Part shown: one piece after another, positions 1-8,020 of the stretch
Layout of the letters: every line of letters starts with the position of its first letter
Position numbering within the stretch: the first letter of the stretch is position 1
From: Planctomycetaceae bacterium
Lineage (GTDB): Bacteria > Planctomycetota > Planctomycetia > Pirellulales > Thermoguttaceae
DNA length: 29,505 nucleotides
Assembly: GCA_031267635.1 (NCBI GenBank)
Contig: JAIRYX010000285.1
Span: 1 to 29,505, forward strand
Reading direction: 5' to 3'
Notes under the pieces: generated by a model
The model's database searches: none
Told to the model about the DNA's origin: nothing
The model's input: the letters and a program-made list of their open reading frames with translations, nothing else
Made by a program: the position numbers and the translations under genes

Positions 1-240
1 CGTTCCCTTTTCTTTTTCGCGAATGTCGCTCCGTTCCCAAAATCAAAAAGCGAGCAATCCAAGGGACTTGAGGAGCAGTAAAAGGAACATGAGAAACTCC
101 GAAAACTTCCGAGACAGGACAATCTGCCGAAAAATTTGCTTAAAAATTCAAAAAGCGAATCCTCCAAGTCTCTTGAGAGCAACCAAAAGGAGCTTTTGGG
201 GCTTTAGGAACTTCCGAGACAGGGCAATCTGCCGAAGAAG

Positions 241-547
241 TTGCTAACGATTCAGTCGATTTTAAGCATTTTTGCTACGAAACGAGCCGCTGTTTGTGTT
301 GCAAACCTCATTTGCACCTCATTTTCCTAACAAAACAACCTCAGTAGCAAAGCGGTTTCCTAAAAATCGACCTCCTTACCTCCTTGTTTCTGTTTGAATG
401 AGGTAATGAGGTTGGTTTTTTGGAGGATTCATGGGGCTACTGAGGTTGTTTTGTTAGGAAAATTAGGTGGAAATGAGGTGGAAAAACACGAAATACGCAT
501 TCCTCCTATCGCAATGATTCCCAATGACTTACATTCTATTGACTAGT
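241..547. repeat. Hairpin unit 1 (307 bp, nested inverted repeats)
   Basis: First of three equal-length copies. It begins TTGCTAACGATTCAG and ends CTATTGACTAGT. Outer arms are about 304-348 and 436-479 (cores ACAACCTCAGTAGC and GCTACTGAGGTTGT). Inner arms are 369-385 and 397-413, with a few mismatches here (CCTCCTTACCTCC against GAGGTAATGAGG). As RNA or single-stranded DNA it could form a long two-tier stem. No coding frame. Confidence 0.85.
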
Positions 548-786
548 TAAAGAGTTTGCTCAAAAATTCCAAAAGCGAGCCGCCAAAATCAAAAAGCGAG
601 CAATCCACATCTCTTGAGAGTAACCAAAAGGAACTTTTGGGGCTTTAGGGACTTCCGAGACGGGGCAATCGGTCGAAGAATTTGCTCAAAATTTCCAAAA
701 GCGAATCCTCCAAATCTCTTGAGAGCAACCCAAAGGAAATTTTAGGACTTTAGGGACTTCCGAGACGGGGCAATCTGCCGAAGAAT

Positions 787-1093
787 TTGCTAACGATTCA
801 GTTGATTTTAAGTATTTTTGCTACGAAACGAGTCGCTGTTTGTGTTGTAAACCTCATTTGCACCTAATTTTCTTAACAAAACAACCTCAGTAGCAAAGCG
901 GTTTCCTCAAAATCAACCTCATTACCTCATTGTTTCTGTTTGAATGAGGTAATGAGGTTGGTTTTTTGGGGGATTCATGGGGCTACTGAGGTTGTTTTGT
1001 TAGGAAAATTAGGTGGAAATGAGGTTGAAAAACACGAAATACACATTCCCCATCTCGAAATGATTCCCAATGACTTACATTCTATTGACTAGT
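787..1093. repeat. Hairpin unit 2 (307 bp, nested inverted repeats)
   Basis: Second copy, exactly 546 bp after the first and again 307 bp long. Outer arms lie at 850-894 and 982-1026. The inner arms are perfect over 17 bp: AACCTCATTACCTCATT at 915-931 and its reverse complement at 943-959, with an 11-nt loop. It has the best preserved inner stem of the three copies. Confidence 0.87.
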
Positions 1094-1206
1094 GACAGAA
1101 TTTGCTCAAAATTTCAAACAGCGAGTAATCCAAATCCCTTGAGAGCAACCAAAAGGAAATTTTGGAACTCCGAAACCTTCCGAGACAGGGCAATCTGCTA
1201 AAGAAT

Positions 1207-1513
1207 TTGCTAACGATTCAGTCGATTTTAAGCATTTTTGCTACGAAACGAGTCGCTATTTGTGTTGCAAACCTCATTTTCACCTCATTTTCTTAACAAA
1301 ACAACCTCAGTAGCAAAAACGATTCTTTAAAAATAACCTCATTACCTCATGATTTCTTTTTGCATGAGGTAATGAGGTTCGTTTTTTGGGGGATTCATGG
1401 GGCTACTGAGGTTGTTTTGTTAGGAAAATGAGGTGGAAATGAGGTTGAAAAACACGAAATACGCATTCCCCATCTCGCAATGATTCCCAATGACTTACAT
1501 TCTATTGACTAGT
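1207..1513. repeat. Hairpin unit 3 (307 bp, nested inverted repeats)
   Basis: Third copy, 420 bp after the second and again 307 bp. Outer arms are at 1270-1314 and 1402-1446. The inner arms are perfect over 16 bp at 1335-1350 and 1364-1379. The loop and the link between the arms have diverged from units 1 and 2, while the paired arms are kept, which suggests that pairing matters or that the copies are converted. Confidence 0.86.
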
Positions 1514-1650
1514 GACAGAATTTGCTCAAAAATTCAAACAGCGAGTTTCCCAAATCTCTTGAGGAGCAATCCAAACCCTTTGAGGAATAATCCAAGTTCC
1601 TTGATTCCCTCAAGCCCCTCGTGTTCCTTGCCCCCGTAATTTCCGGCAAA

Positions 1651-1818
1651 ATCAACAAAACCTCTAGCGAAACCAACAAAACTTCTAACGTAACCGACGA
1701 AATCTCTAGCGCAATCGACGAAACATTCGGCAAAATCAACAAATTCTCTAGCGTAACCGACGGAATTTTCAGCGTAATCAACAAAACCTCTAGCGTAACC
1801 GACGAAACTTTGCGCAAG
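1651..1818. repeat. 21-bp tandem repeat array A (8 units)
   Basis: Eight head-to-tail 21-bp units such as ATCAACAAAACCTCTAGCG(TA). Because 21 is a multiple of three and the unit has no stop codon in several frames, overlapping open frames run on both strands and translate into heptads such as INKTSSV and TDEISSA. I treat those frames as by-products of the repeat. The array meets array B without a spacer. Confidence 0.87.
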
Positions 1819-2134
1819 GTTGCGCAGAGTTTACGCAAGGTTGCGGAGAGTTTGCGCAAGGTTGCGCAGAGTTTGCGCAAGGTTGCGTAGAGTTTGCGCA
1901 GAGTTTGCGCAAGGTTGCAAAATGTCTGCGCAACATTGCAAAATGTTTGTGCAAGGTTGCAAAATATCTGCGCAACATTGCAAAATGTTTGCGCAATATT
2001 GCAAAATGTCTGCGCAACATTGCAAAATCTTTACGCAACATTGTAAAATATTTGCGCAACATTGTAAAATGTCTACGCAATATTGCAAAATCTTCGCGCA
2101 ACATTGCAAAATGCTTGCGCAAGGTTGCGCAGAG
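1819..2134. repeat. 21-bp tandem repeat array B, TTGCGCAA-rich (14 units plus a part)
   Basis: Fourteen 21-bp units and a partial one, in two subtypes: GTTGCGCAGAGTTTGCGCAAG at the edges and ATTGCAAAATGTCTGCGCAAC in the middle. One unit (1882-1913) carries an extra 11 bp. Junctions make TTGCGCAA and GCAATATTGC palindromes, so many local hairpins are possible. Array B is the centre of a larger inverted structure with array A on its left and the inverted array A' on its right. Confidence 0.87.
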
Positions 2135-2152
2135 TATCGGTGTAATTAGCGG

Positions 2153-2510
2153 TGGTTTTGTCGGTTTTGCCGAAACTTCTGGCGGTTTGGGCAGCAGCTT
2201 TGTTGATTTTGCCGAAAGTTTTGTTGATTTTGCCGGAATTTCTGTTGTTTTCGCTAGAGGTTTTGTTGATTTTTCCGGAAGTCCCGCCGGTTACGCTGAA
2301 AGTTTCGTCGGTTACGCTAGAATATTTGTTGATTTTGCCGAATATCTCGCCGATTACGCTAGAGATTTCGCCGGTTACGTTAGAAGTTTTGCTGATTTCG
2401 CCGGAAACTCTGTCGGCTTCGCCAGAAACTCTGCCGGTTTCGCCAGAGATTCTGCCGGCTTCGTCGGAGCTTTTGTTGGTTTCACTAGAGATTTTGCCGG
2501 TTTTGTCGAA
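2153..2510. repeat. 21-bp tandem repeat array A' (inverted copy of A, ~17 units)
   Basis: About 17 units of 21 bp, such as GCCGAAAGTTTTGTTGATTTT, which are the reverse complement of array A units. The flanks are also inverted copies: the minus strand of 2510-2560 (CTTGTGCCTCTTGCCCCCG) matches 1619-1640 (CTCGTGTTCCTTGCCCCCG). A-B-A' therefore forms a ~1-kb imperfect palindrome. Plus-strand heptads read like SFVDFAG or NSAGFAR and extend to 2876, but all six frames look comparably protein-like, so I do not call a gene. Confidence 0.84.
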
Positions 2511-2560
2511 AATTTCGGGGGCAAGAGGCACAAGAAACTTGAGAGACTCGCTTTGAGATT

Positions 2561-2897
2561 TCTTGAGCAGATTCTTAACAGGTTACTCACCCTGTCCCTT
2601 GAGTCTTCGGAATCCCTCATGTCCCTTGGAAGCGCGAGAGACTTTGGGGACGGTGAATGTTCCGGCGTGTGCGCCGAAAATCTCCGCAATGCGAAAACAC
2701 GTTTCCGGCAAGTCGGCAATACGAAAATCGTATCCACCGGCAATGCGATAAGCCCTTCGCTTGTTTTTTCTGTCAAATCTGTCAAAATTAACGAGGTTTT
2801 TGATTTCATTGGCGGCGGCGAGCCGTTAATGATTGTCAAAAGAATGAATAACGCGGGAACATGCCGTTTGGAATAGCAAATTATCTTCTCAATTTTC
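2561..2897. other. Non-coding spacer before the DUF711 gene
   Basis: No convincing gene. The segment 2591-2625 (CCTGTCCCTTGAGTC...GTCCC) recurs in diverged form at 10528-10562, so the repeat material reaches past the 21-bp arrays. Open frames here are tails of repeat-derived frames. The presumed promoter of the downstream gene should lie here, but I see no clear -35/-10 pair. Confidence 0.5.
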
Positions 2898-2912
2898 AGG
2901 AGACTTTATCCT

Positions 2913-4289
2913 ATGCTTCACACCGACGAAATTATGTCAACAATTCGGATGCTGCACGCGGAACATCTTGACGTTCGCGCGGTAACGCTTGCGCTCAACA
3001 TGAACGACTGCGCAGCGCCGAGCGTTGAACATCTGTGCAAAAAATCGCACCATAAAATCATCGACCGTGCGCGGCGGTTGGTCGAAATGTGTGATAAGAC
3101 GTCGGCAAAGTATGGGATTCCGATTATCAATAAACGCTTGGCGATTTCTCCCGCCTCGTTTTTGCTGGCGGGACACGGACAATCCGGTGCGCTACAGTTT
3201 GCGATGACGCTTGACCGCGCGGCGGCGGACTGCGGCGTCGATTTGGTCGGCGGTTTTTCCGCGTTGGTGCATAAAGGAATCGCGAACGGCGATCAGGTGG
3301 TCATGGACGCTTTGCCGGAAGTGTTGTCGAAAACCAAACGTGTTTGCGCGTCGATTAACGTTGCGTCGAGAAAAGCGGGAATCAACATGGACGCCGTGCT
3401 GCAAATCGGACAAATCATTCCGAAAATTGCCGCCGCAACCGCCGAACAAAAAGGTTTCGGCGCGGCAAAATTGGTCGTGTTTGCGAATATCCCGGAAGAC
3501 AACCCGTTCATGGCAGGCGCGTATATGGGAGCGGGCGAACCGGAAGCGACAATCAATATCGGCGTTTCAGGACCGGGCGTTGTGGATTGTGCGTTGCGAC
3601 GAAAAATCGCCGGCGCGAAACGGCGTTTAACGCTCAATGATCTCGCAGAAGAAATCAAAGTAACCAGTTTTCGTGTGACGCGGGTCGGCGAGTTGATCGG
3701 TCGCGAAGTGGCGGAACTTCTCGGCGTTCAATTTGGAATCGTCGATCTTTCGCTTGCGCCGACTCCAACGGTTGGCGACAGTATCGGCGAAATTCTCAAA
3801 ACGCTCGGCATCTCGAAGATCGGTGCGCCGGGTTCGACGGCGGCGGTGGCGATGCTCAACGACGCAGTGAAAAAAGGCGGCTTGTTCGCGTCCAGTAGCG
3901 TCGGCGGATTGAGCGGCGCGTTCATTCCGGTTTCGGAAGACGCGACTCTTGCCGACGCAGTGGCGCAAGGACATTTGGTGTTGGAAAAATTGGAAGCGAT
4001 GACTTGCGTTTGCAGCGTTGGATTGGATATGGTTTTGATTCCGGGCGACACGCCGCCGGAAACCATTGCCGCAATTATCGCCGACGAAATGGCGATTGGT
4101 GTTATCAACAACAAAACAACCGCCGCGCGACTTGTTCCGATTCCCGGCGCAAAAGCGGGCGACATTGTTGATTTCGGCGGACTCTTCGGTTCGTCGCCGA
4201 TTTTAGAAGTACGAAACGTAGATGGCAGCAACGATTTTGTTCGCTTCGGCGGAAGAATCCCCGCGCCGTTGCAGTCGTTGACAAATTAA
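2913..4289 (+). CDS. DUF711 / UPF0210 family protein
   Basis: 458 residues, the normal length for the DUF711 (UPF0210) family, whose members resemble pyruvate formate-lyase in fold; the biochemical role is not established. Recognisable stretches are GLVHKG-like 'FSALVHKGIANGDQ', 'CASINVASRKAGINMDAV', 'AYMGAGEPEATINIGVSGPG' and the C-terminal 'GDIVDFGGLFGS'. The start at 2913 is supported by AGGAG at 2898-2902, ten bases upstream. In many bacteria this gene follows a small ACT-domain gene (UPF0237); none is seen here, the upstream DNA being repeats. A hairpin with a T-run follows the stop, so it is probably transcribed alone. Likely cytoplasmic, as no signal peptide is visible. Confidence 0.92.
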   Translation: MLHTDEIMSTIRMLHAEHLDVRAVTLALNMNDCAAPSVEHLCKKSHHKIIDRARRLVEMCDKTSAKYGIPIINKRLAISPASFLLAGHGQSGALQFAMTLDRAAADCGVDLVGGFSALVHKGIANGDQVVMDALPEVLSKTKRVCASINVASRKAGINMDAVLQIGQIIPKIAAATAEQKGFGAAKLVVFANIPEDNPFMAGAYMGAGEPEATINIGVSGPGVVDCALRRKIAGAKRRLTLNDLAEEIKVTSFRVTRVGELIGREVAELLGVQFGIVDLSLAPTPTVGDSIGEILKTLGISKIGAPGSTAAVAMLNDAVKKGGLFASSSVGGLSGAFIPVSEDATLADAVAQGHLVLEKLEAMTCVCSVGLDMVLIPGDTPPETIAAIIADEMAIGVINNKTTAARLVPIPGAKAGDIVDFGGLFGSSPILEVRNVDGSNDFVRFGGRIPAPLQSLTN

Positions 4290-4318
4290 AAAATCTCCAT
4301 TAGGATGTAACGCAAACT

Positions 4319-4366
4319 GATCAACAACCCATTCGCGAAAAAGGGTGGAATCGTTGATTATTTTTT
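4319..4366 (+). terminator. Probable intrinsic terminator after the DUF711 gene
   Basis: ATCAAC (4320-4325) followed by an ACCC run pairs with GGGT (4343-4346) and GTTGAT (4353-4358), with a bulge on the 3' side. TTTTTT follows at 4361-4366. It lies 30 bp after the stop codon. Confidence 0.6.
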
Positions 4367-4418
4367 ACCACTCCTTGAAATATTCACTCGCCTTTTCACA
4401 AAACAAACACGATCAACC

Positions 4419-5132
4419 ATGCCGGACACACTCTTTCTTATTATCTTATTGACAGCGGCAACAGCGGCGGTGACGCATACTCTGTTGGGTCCCGATCATT
4501 ACGTTCCGTTTATTGTTTTGTCGAAAGCGCGGCAATGGAGTTTGAAAATGACGCTGTTCACGACAATCTATTGCGGAATAGGGCATGTGGCAAGTTCCAT
4601 TATCATTGGTCTTGCAGGCGTTGTTATCGGATACAAACTTGAGAATATCAAATTTTTTGAATCGGTACGCGGAAGTCTGTCGGGATGGGCGTTATTCATT
4701 TTCGGGTTGACCTATATGGTGTGGGGCGTTTTCAGAGCAATACGTAACAAACCGCATACGCACGCGCATTTTCACGGCGAAGACGGCGAACATCTTCACG
4801 AACATACGCATCGCGACGAGCATATTCATCTGCACAAGGAAAAAAAACGCACGCTGACTCCTTGGGCGTTGTTCATTATTTTTGTGCTGGGACCGTGCGA
4901 AATTTTAATCCCGTTGGTCATGGCGCCAGCGATCCGCCATGACACAAGAGGAATTATCGCCGTTTCGCTACTGTTTTCTTTTGCCACGATTTCCACGATG
5001 TGCGCGGCTGTAACCGTCGGTTATTACGGTTTAAAAATATTGCCCACTCGCAATATCGACCGCTATATGCACGTCATTGCAGGAGCGACAATCTGTTTGA
5101 GCGGATGCGCTATCTTGTTTCTAGGGCTATAA
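4419..5132 (+). CDS. NicO/UreH-like transition-metal permease with His-rich loop
   Basis: 237-residue integral membrane protein with about six hydrophobic segments. The N-terminal helix carries HTLLGPDHYVPF, the H-x5-DH type motif of NicO/UreH-like nickel/cobalt transporters, and the second helix has CGIGHVASS. Between the third and fourth helices lies a loop (about residues 113-143) with some 13 histidines mixed with Asp and Glu, typical of a metal-binding sensor or buffer loop. Helix 4 has GPCEILIP. Nickel or cobalt is the usual substrate of this family; export or import cannot be told from the sequence. No clear ribosome binding site precedes the ATG. No urease, hydrogenase or metal regulator gene is nearby. 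Confidence 0.8.
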   Translation: MPDTLFLIILLTAATAAVTHTLLGPDHYVPFIVLSKARQWSLKMTLFTTIYCGIGHVASSIIIGLAGVVIGYKLENIKFFESVRGSLSGWALFIFGLTYMVWGVFRAIRNKPHTHAHFHGEDGEHLHEHTHRDEHIHLHKEKKRTLTPWALFIIFVLGPCEILIPLVMAPAIRHDTRGIIAVSLLFSFATISTMCAAVTVGYYGLKILPTRNIDRYMHVIAGATICLSGCAILFLGL

Positions 5133-5744
5133 CGCGACATAAGACGCGATGATGCGAGAATATTTGCCGCTTACTGCGTGCGGAGGGCTTTGTTGGTTAC
5201 TAATGGAAACTTAGTAAACAAGGGCGGCAATAGTAAAATCTTTCGGATAACCAATCAATGGAGACGTCATCATTAAGTATTGTTGCCCAGCGCGGATTGA
5301 TTTGGTTTGATCGGCTGAATCGTTATAGTAGTTTATAAATCAATCCCTTCCCTCCCCAAAATGTGAAATAAGCAAACGATTTGCAATATTTTTACAAAGA
5401 ATCGCGAACAGCTTGTTCTATCATTGTGAAATATTCGTCGTGAACTGCTTTTAGGGTGGTCTCTAAAAATTCATACCTCCCAGCACGCAATATCGTAAAA
5501 TACGACGCTTACGAAAATCGTATAGTAAAGAGAAATGTTTTAGAAACTCTCTTTAGAAGTTTTCTTTCAAAGTTTTTGATTTTTGAGGACGGGGGCTTTT
5601 ATCGGAAAACTTTTCTGATAAAATTGGTTTGGTTAATAAAAATTTTCAAAACGTAATAACAACCATCTTGTTACCTGCCTTAAAAACCTATTCCTGCCGT
5701 TTGTGTTAGTCAATGTTCAAAAACTCATGATGGAGACTAAAATC
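5133..5744. other. Intergenic region with dispersed-repeat copy
   Basis: No convincing gene in about 600 bp. A copy of the dispersed repeat family lies at 5181-5250. The rest is AT-rich; a 66-codon GTG frame at 5456-5656 has no ribosome binding site and no recognisable features. The promoter of the pseudopilin gene probably lies near 5580-5720, without clear boxes. Confidence 0.5.
5181..5250 (+). repeat. Dispersed repeat family, copy 1 (half element)
   Basis: Contains GGGCTTTGTTGGTTACTAATGG, ACTTAGTAAACAAGGGCGGCAAT and AAAATCTTTCGGATAA. The reverse complement of 7880-7973 matches it closely. A weak match to the family end (CTGAATCGTTATAG) continues to about 5327. With copy 2 it forms an inverted pair around the pseudopilin/lipoprotein cassette. 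Confidence 0.75.
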
Positions 5745-7154
5745 ATGTCAAACCTATTTATAAAAGCTTCGATCCGTTACATCATTAAACAAGGGCAACT
5801 TCCAACTTTTCACTTACAACTTACCCGTGTGTTAGTTGAAGTTCTTAAGTTTTTTGCTATTTGGAGCTTCATTGCCAAAGTTGGAAAATTCATTGTTCGA
5901 TTTTCCGGCAAATGGTTTTCGCACAAGGAATTACGACAAGCATTTACGCTAGTTGAATTACTTGTCGTCATTGCGATAATCGGCATTTTGATTGCGTTGC
6001 TCCTTCCGGCGATACAAGCAGCGCGAGAAGCGGCACGGCGAATGCAATGTACGAATAACCAAAAACAATTGGGAATTGCGGTTCACAACTATCACTCGGC
6101 GCACAATGTGACGCCGACTTTTGCGGTCAACGCAAAACGCACCGGGACGCAAGCCGATGTAGATGCAGCAGGCGCCGGTTCTTCCGAATCAGCGTGCTGT
6201 TTCGGGGCAAAAACAACGTCGGTTCTTTCACGTCTCTTGCCGTACATGGAACAAGCGGCGGCATACGAGCTGATTCCCAATCGGGAATGGGTTTCGATAA
6301 ACTGCGGAACTCAACAATCACGGCTTAACGCGCTTCCTTTTAATGAGAAAACGTTTCACAATGCGGCGAAAACTCCATTGTCAATATTCCGTTGTCCTTC
6401 CGACGGCGCGCAAAACACAACAGATGCTATTGCTTGTGCTGCAGCGTCTGCAAGAACAGTTCAAGCCGCAGGAGGAAATAAAGAAGCCGCTCAAGACCCA
6501 GGCGTTGCGTCAGTTACGGGAACGTGTAATTATATGGCTTGCACCGGTTCCGCAACGGAATACTACTACGACTTGTTGTTTCCGACCGATGGAGCGTTTT
6601 CTTGGGAAAAATGGTCTGGGTTAGAAAAAATGATCGACGGAACAAGCAACGTCGTTATTTTCAGCGAATCCATTATCGGCGATTTCTCCAACGGTCTTGT
6701 TGACAACACTGTCGGCGCACCTGCTCCAATGCAACCGTGGACACGTTGCGGTTTCAATAATTCAAGTTATGGTTTTCCGGCAACAAGATGGACAGATGAA
6801 GGTCCCGGTTTACAACGCGGCGCAGGACATGCCGGTGAAGGATTACGCAATCCTGATGTTGCCGCAATGTTACCGGTAGTCACGGAAACTTGGATGGGCT
6901 GGCGCGGATATATGTGGTTGAGCGGAAGGACTTACGCGACGACTTTTTCTACTTACAGCACGCCGAATCCGCAGTCTCCCGATTGGGGAGTGAGCAGCGC
7001 GTACGGTTTTTACTCGGCGAGAAGTTTTCACACCGGCGGAGTCAACACAACTCGCGGCGACGGTAGTGTTCAGTTTGTGTCTAATACTATCAATTTGGAA
7101 CTCTGGCGTGATTACGGAAAAGTCAATTCAGGAAACGCTAAACAAGGTTTATAA
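5745..7154 (+). CDS. DUF1559 prepilin-type N-terminal domain protein (pseudopilin 1)
   Basis: Planctomycete-type pseudopilin. The helix FTLVELLVVIAIIGILIALL starts at residue 67 and is followed by LPAIQAAREAARRMQC, the family hallmark; the rest is a globular exported domain ending in the H-x9-DG motif (HTGGVNTTRGDG). Such proteins are thought to be processed by prepilin peptidase and assembled by type II secretion-like machinery. I chose ATG 5745 because GGAG at 5732-5735 lies nine bases upstream; GTG 5703 and ATG 5727 are alternatives. Even so the leader is ~66 residues, unusually long, with its own hydrophobic patch, and the residue before FTLVE is Ala instead of Gly. The lipoprotein gene follows after 3 bp, so they are co-transcribed. 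Its cargo or role is unknown. Confidence 0.88.
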   Translation: MSNLFIKASIRYIIKQGQLPTFHLQLTRVLVEVLKFFAIWSFIAKVGKFIVRFSGKWFSHKELRQAFTLVELLVVIAIIGILIALLLPAIQAAREAARRMQCTNNQKQLGIAVHNYHSAHNVTPTFAVNAKRTGTQADVDAAGAGSSESACCFGAKTTSVLSRLLPYMEQAAAYELIPNREWVSINCGTQQSRLNALPFNEKTFHNAAKTPLSIFRCPSDGAQNTTDAIACAAASARTVQAAGGNKEAAQDPGVASVTGTCNYMACTGSATEYYYDLLFPTDGAFSWEKWSGLEKMIDGTSNVVIFSESIIGDFSNGLVDNTVGAPAPMQPWTRCGFNNSSYGFPATRWTDEGPGLQRGAGHAGEGLRNPDVAAMLPVVTETWMGWRGYMWLSGRTYATTFSTYSTPNPQSPDWGVSSAYGFYSARSFHTGGVNTTRGDGSVQFVSNTINLELWRDYGKVNSGNAKQGL

Positions 7155-7157
7155 GAA

Positions 7158-7613
7158 ATGAAATACTTAAAATCTTTGACAACAGTTTTTTTGTTGATTT
7201 GCGTGATTAATATTTTCGGATGTCAACGAGTACCGGAACGCCCCAACGATTTGCCTGAACTCATGCCTTGCACAATTTTTGTCACTTTTGGCGGCAAAAA
7301 ACTTGCGGAAGTCGGAATACAGTTGGTTCCGAAAAACGCAATCAATGATTCCGCCAAACGATGGGCAGCTGGTGGAAAAACAGACGCGGAAGGAAAATCT
7401 GCATTAAAAACCGCTTTTTACTATAGCGGTGTTGCGGAAGGCGAATATTACATACTGTTCACGAAATTTGAACCGTCGCAAACAAATAAAAACGGTGTAT
7501 TACTTCCCGCAAAAAATTTGATTCCTGCGAAATACTCTCAAACAAAAACGGCACAGATTGTTGCCATCACAAAACACCAATCGGAATATACTTTTGAATT
7601 GGAAGGTTTGTGA
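7158..7613 (+). CDS. Small lipoprotein, carboxypeptidase-regulatory-like domain
   Basis: 151 residues. Signal peptide at residues 3-21 with a lipobox ending in IFGC (Cys22), so a probable lipoprotein. The remainder resembles the single beta-sandwich found in many planctomycete lipoproteins encoded next to DUF1559 genes: 'TIFVTFGGKKLAEVGIQLVPK', a 'GGKTDAEGKSAL' turn and 'GVAEGEYYILF'. It starts only 3 bp after the pseudopilin stop, so the two are translated from one message and may act together at the cell surface. TTGAC...GTCAA at 7615-7629 is a weak hairpin after the stop. Confidence 0.82.
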   Translation: MKYLKSLTTVFLLICVINIFGCQRVPERPNDLPELMPCTIFVTFGGKKLAEVGIQLVPKNAINDSAKRWAAGGKTDAEGKSALKTAFYYSGVAEGEYYILFTKFEPSQTNKNGVLLPAKNLIPAKYSQTKTAQIVAITKHQSEYTFELEGL

Positions 7614-8020
7614 TTGACTCGTTGTCAATAAAGAAATTGCGACAAAATAACAAAGATAAAAAACATCACCGTGTACTTCATTGAAATCAACGCCAATGAT
7701 TCGTTTCTATCAACTTGTATTCTGATGATTGTACATTTCCCTAGCACACAGTCACGCAATTTCACTTGGCATTTTTCAACGCAAAATACCTATAAATTCG
7801 ACATTTTTCATATCAAGAGAAATTGAGGCACTTCGCAATAGTTACCCAAACTCAATAAATCCGGACGGCAACTGTATCATTATCCGAAAGATTTTATTAT
7901 TGCAATTACTCGAACAGCTTTACCATTGCCGCCCTTATTTATCAAGTTTCCCTTAAGCCAACAAAGCCCCCAAAAGTGAAATGATCAGGAAATATCCTTG
8001 TGCCACAGCATCCTTGCTAT
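7614..8020. other. Convergent intergenic region with dispersed-repeat copy
   Basis: Lies between the lipoprotein gene (plus) and the large surface lipoprotein (minus). Apart from the repeat copy at about 7863-7973, nothing is recognised. The open frame at 7729-7956 is a translation of the repeat. Confidence 0.5.
7863..7973 (-). repeat. Dispersed repeat family, copy 2
   Basis: Reads GGCAACTGTATCATTATCCG, then TTTTATTATTGCAATTACTCG, then TACCATTGCCGCCCTTATTT and GCCAACAAAGCCCCC. Its reverse complement matches copy 1 at 5181-5250. It is the longest single arm of the family in the window. TAGTTAC just upstream (about 7840) resembles the family end. Confidence 0.75.

Larger units (their letters stand above)
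35..1625. repeat. Array of ~110-bp direct repeats interleaved with 307-bp hairpin units
   Basis: About six diverged copies of a ~110-bp sequence can be followed, at roughly 35-130, 131-244, 553-680, 680-790, 1100-1210 and 1520-1625. Shared landmarks are TTTGCTCAAAAATTC, an AAAAGCGA stretch, TCTTGAGAGCAACC, CTTCCGAGACAGGGCAATC and TGCCGAAGAATTTGCT. Some copies carry a short inner inverted repeat (AAAATTTCC...GGAAATTTT at about 688-745). Three 307-bp hairpin units sit between them, giving the order R-R-H-R-R-H-R-H-R. No open frame looks coding: the reading frame at 23-247 only translates the repeat. Function unknown. Confidence 0.8.

Noticed and set aside
1..1513. CRISPR array or phage-like repeats
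   Set aside because: Repeat units are 110-307 bp with internal hairpins, not ~30-bp repeats with unique spacers, and no cas gene is seen.
2375..2839. 154-codon minus-strand frame
   Set aside because: Its second half is translated 21-bp repeat (Lys/Pro/Ala heptads) and the first half shows no domain; no ribosome binding site.
1905..2876. 323-codon frame as a real repeat protein
   Set aside because: It crosses three arrays of different orientation, has no signal peptide or ribosome binding site, and equally clean frames exist on the other strand.
5456..5656. 66-codon frame before pseudopilin 1
   Set aside because: GTG start without ribosome binding site, AT-driven composition, no recognisable features.
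7729..7956. 75-codon plus frame
   Set aside because: It is largely the dispersed repeat copy translated by chance.
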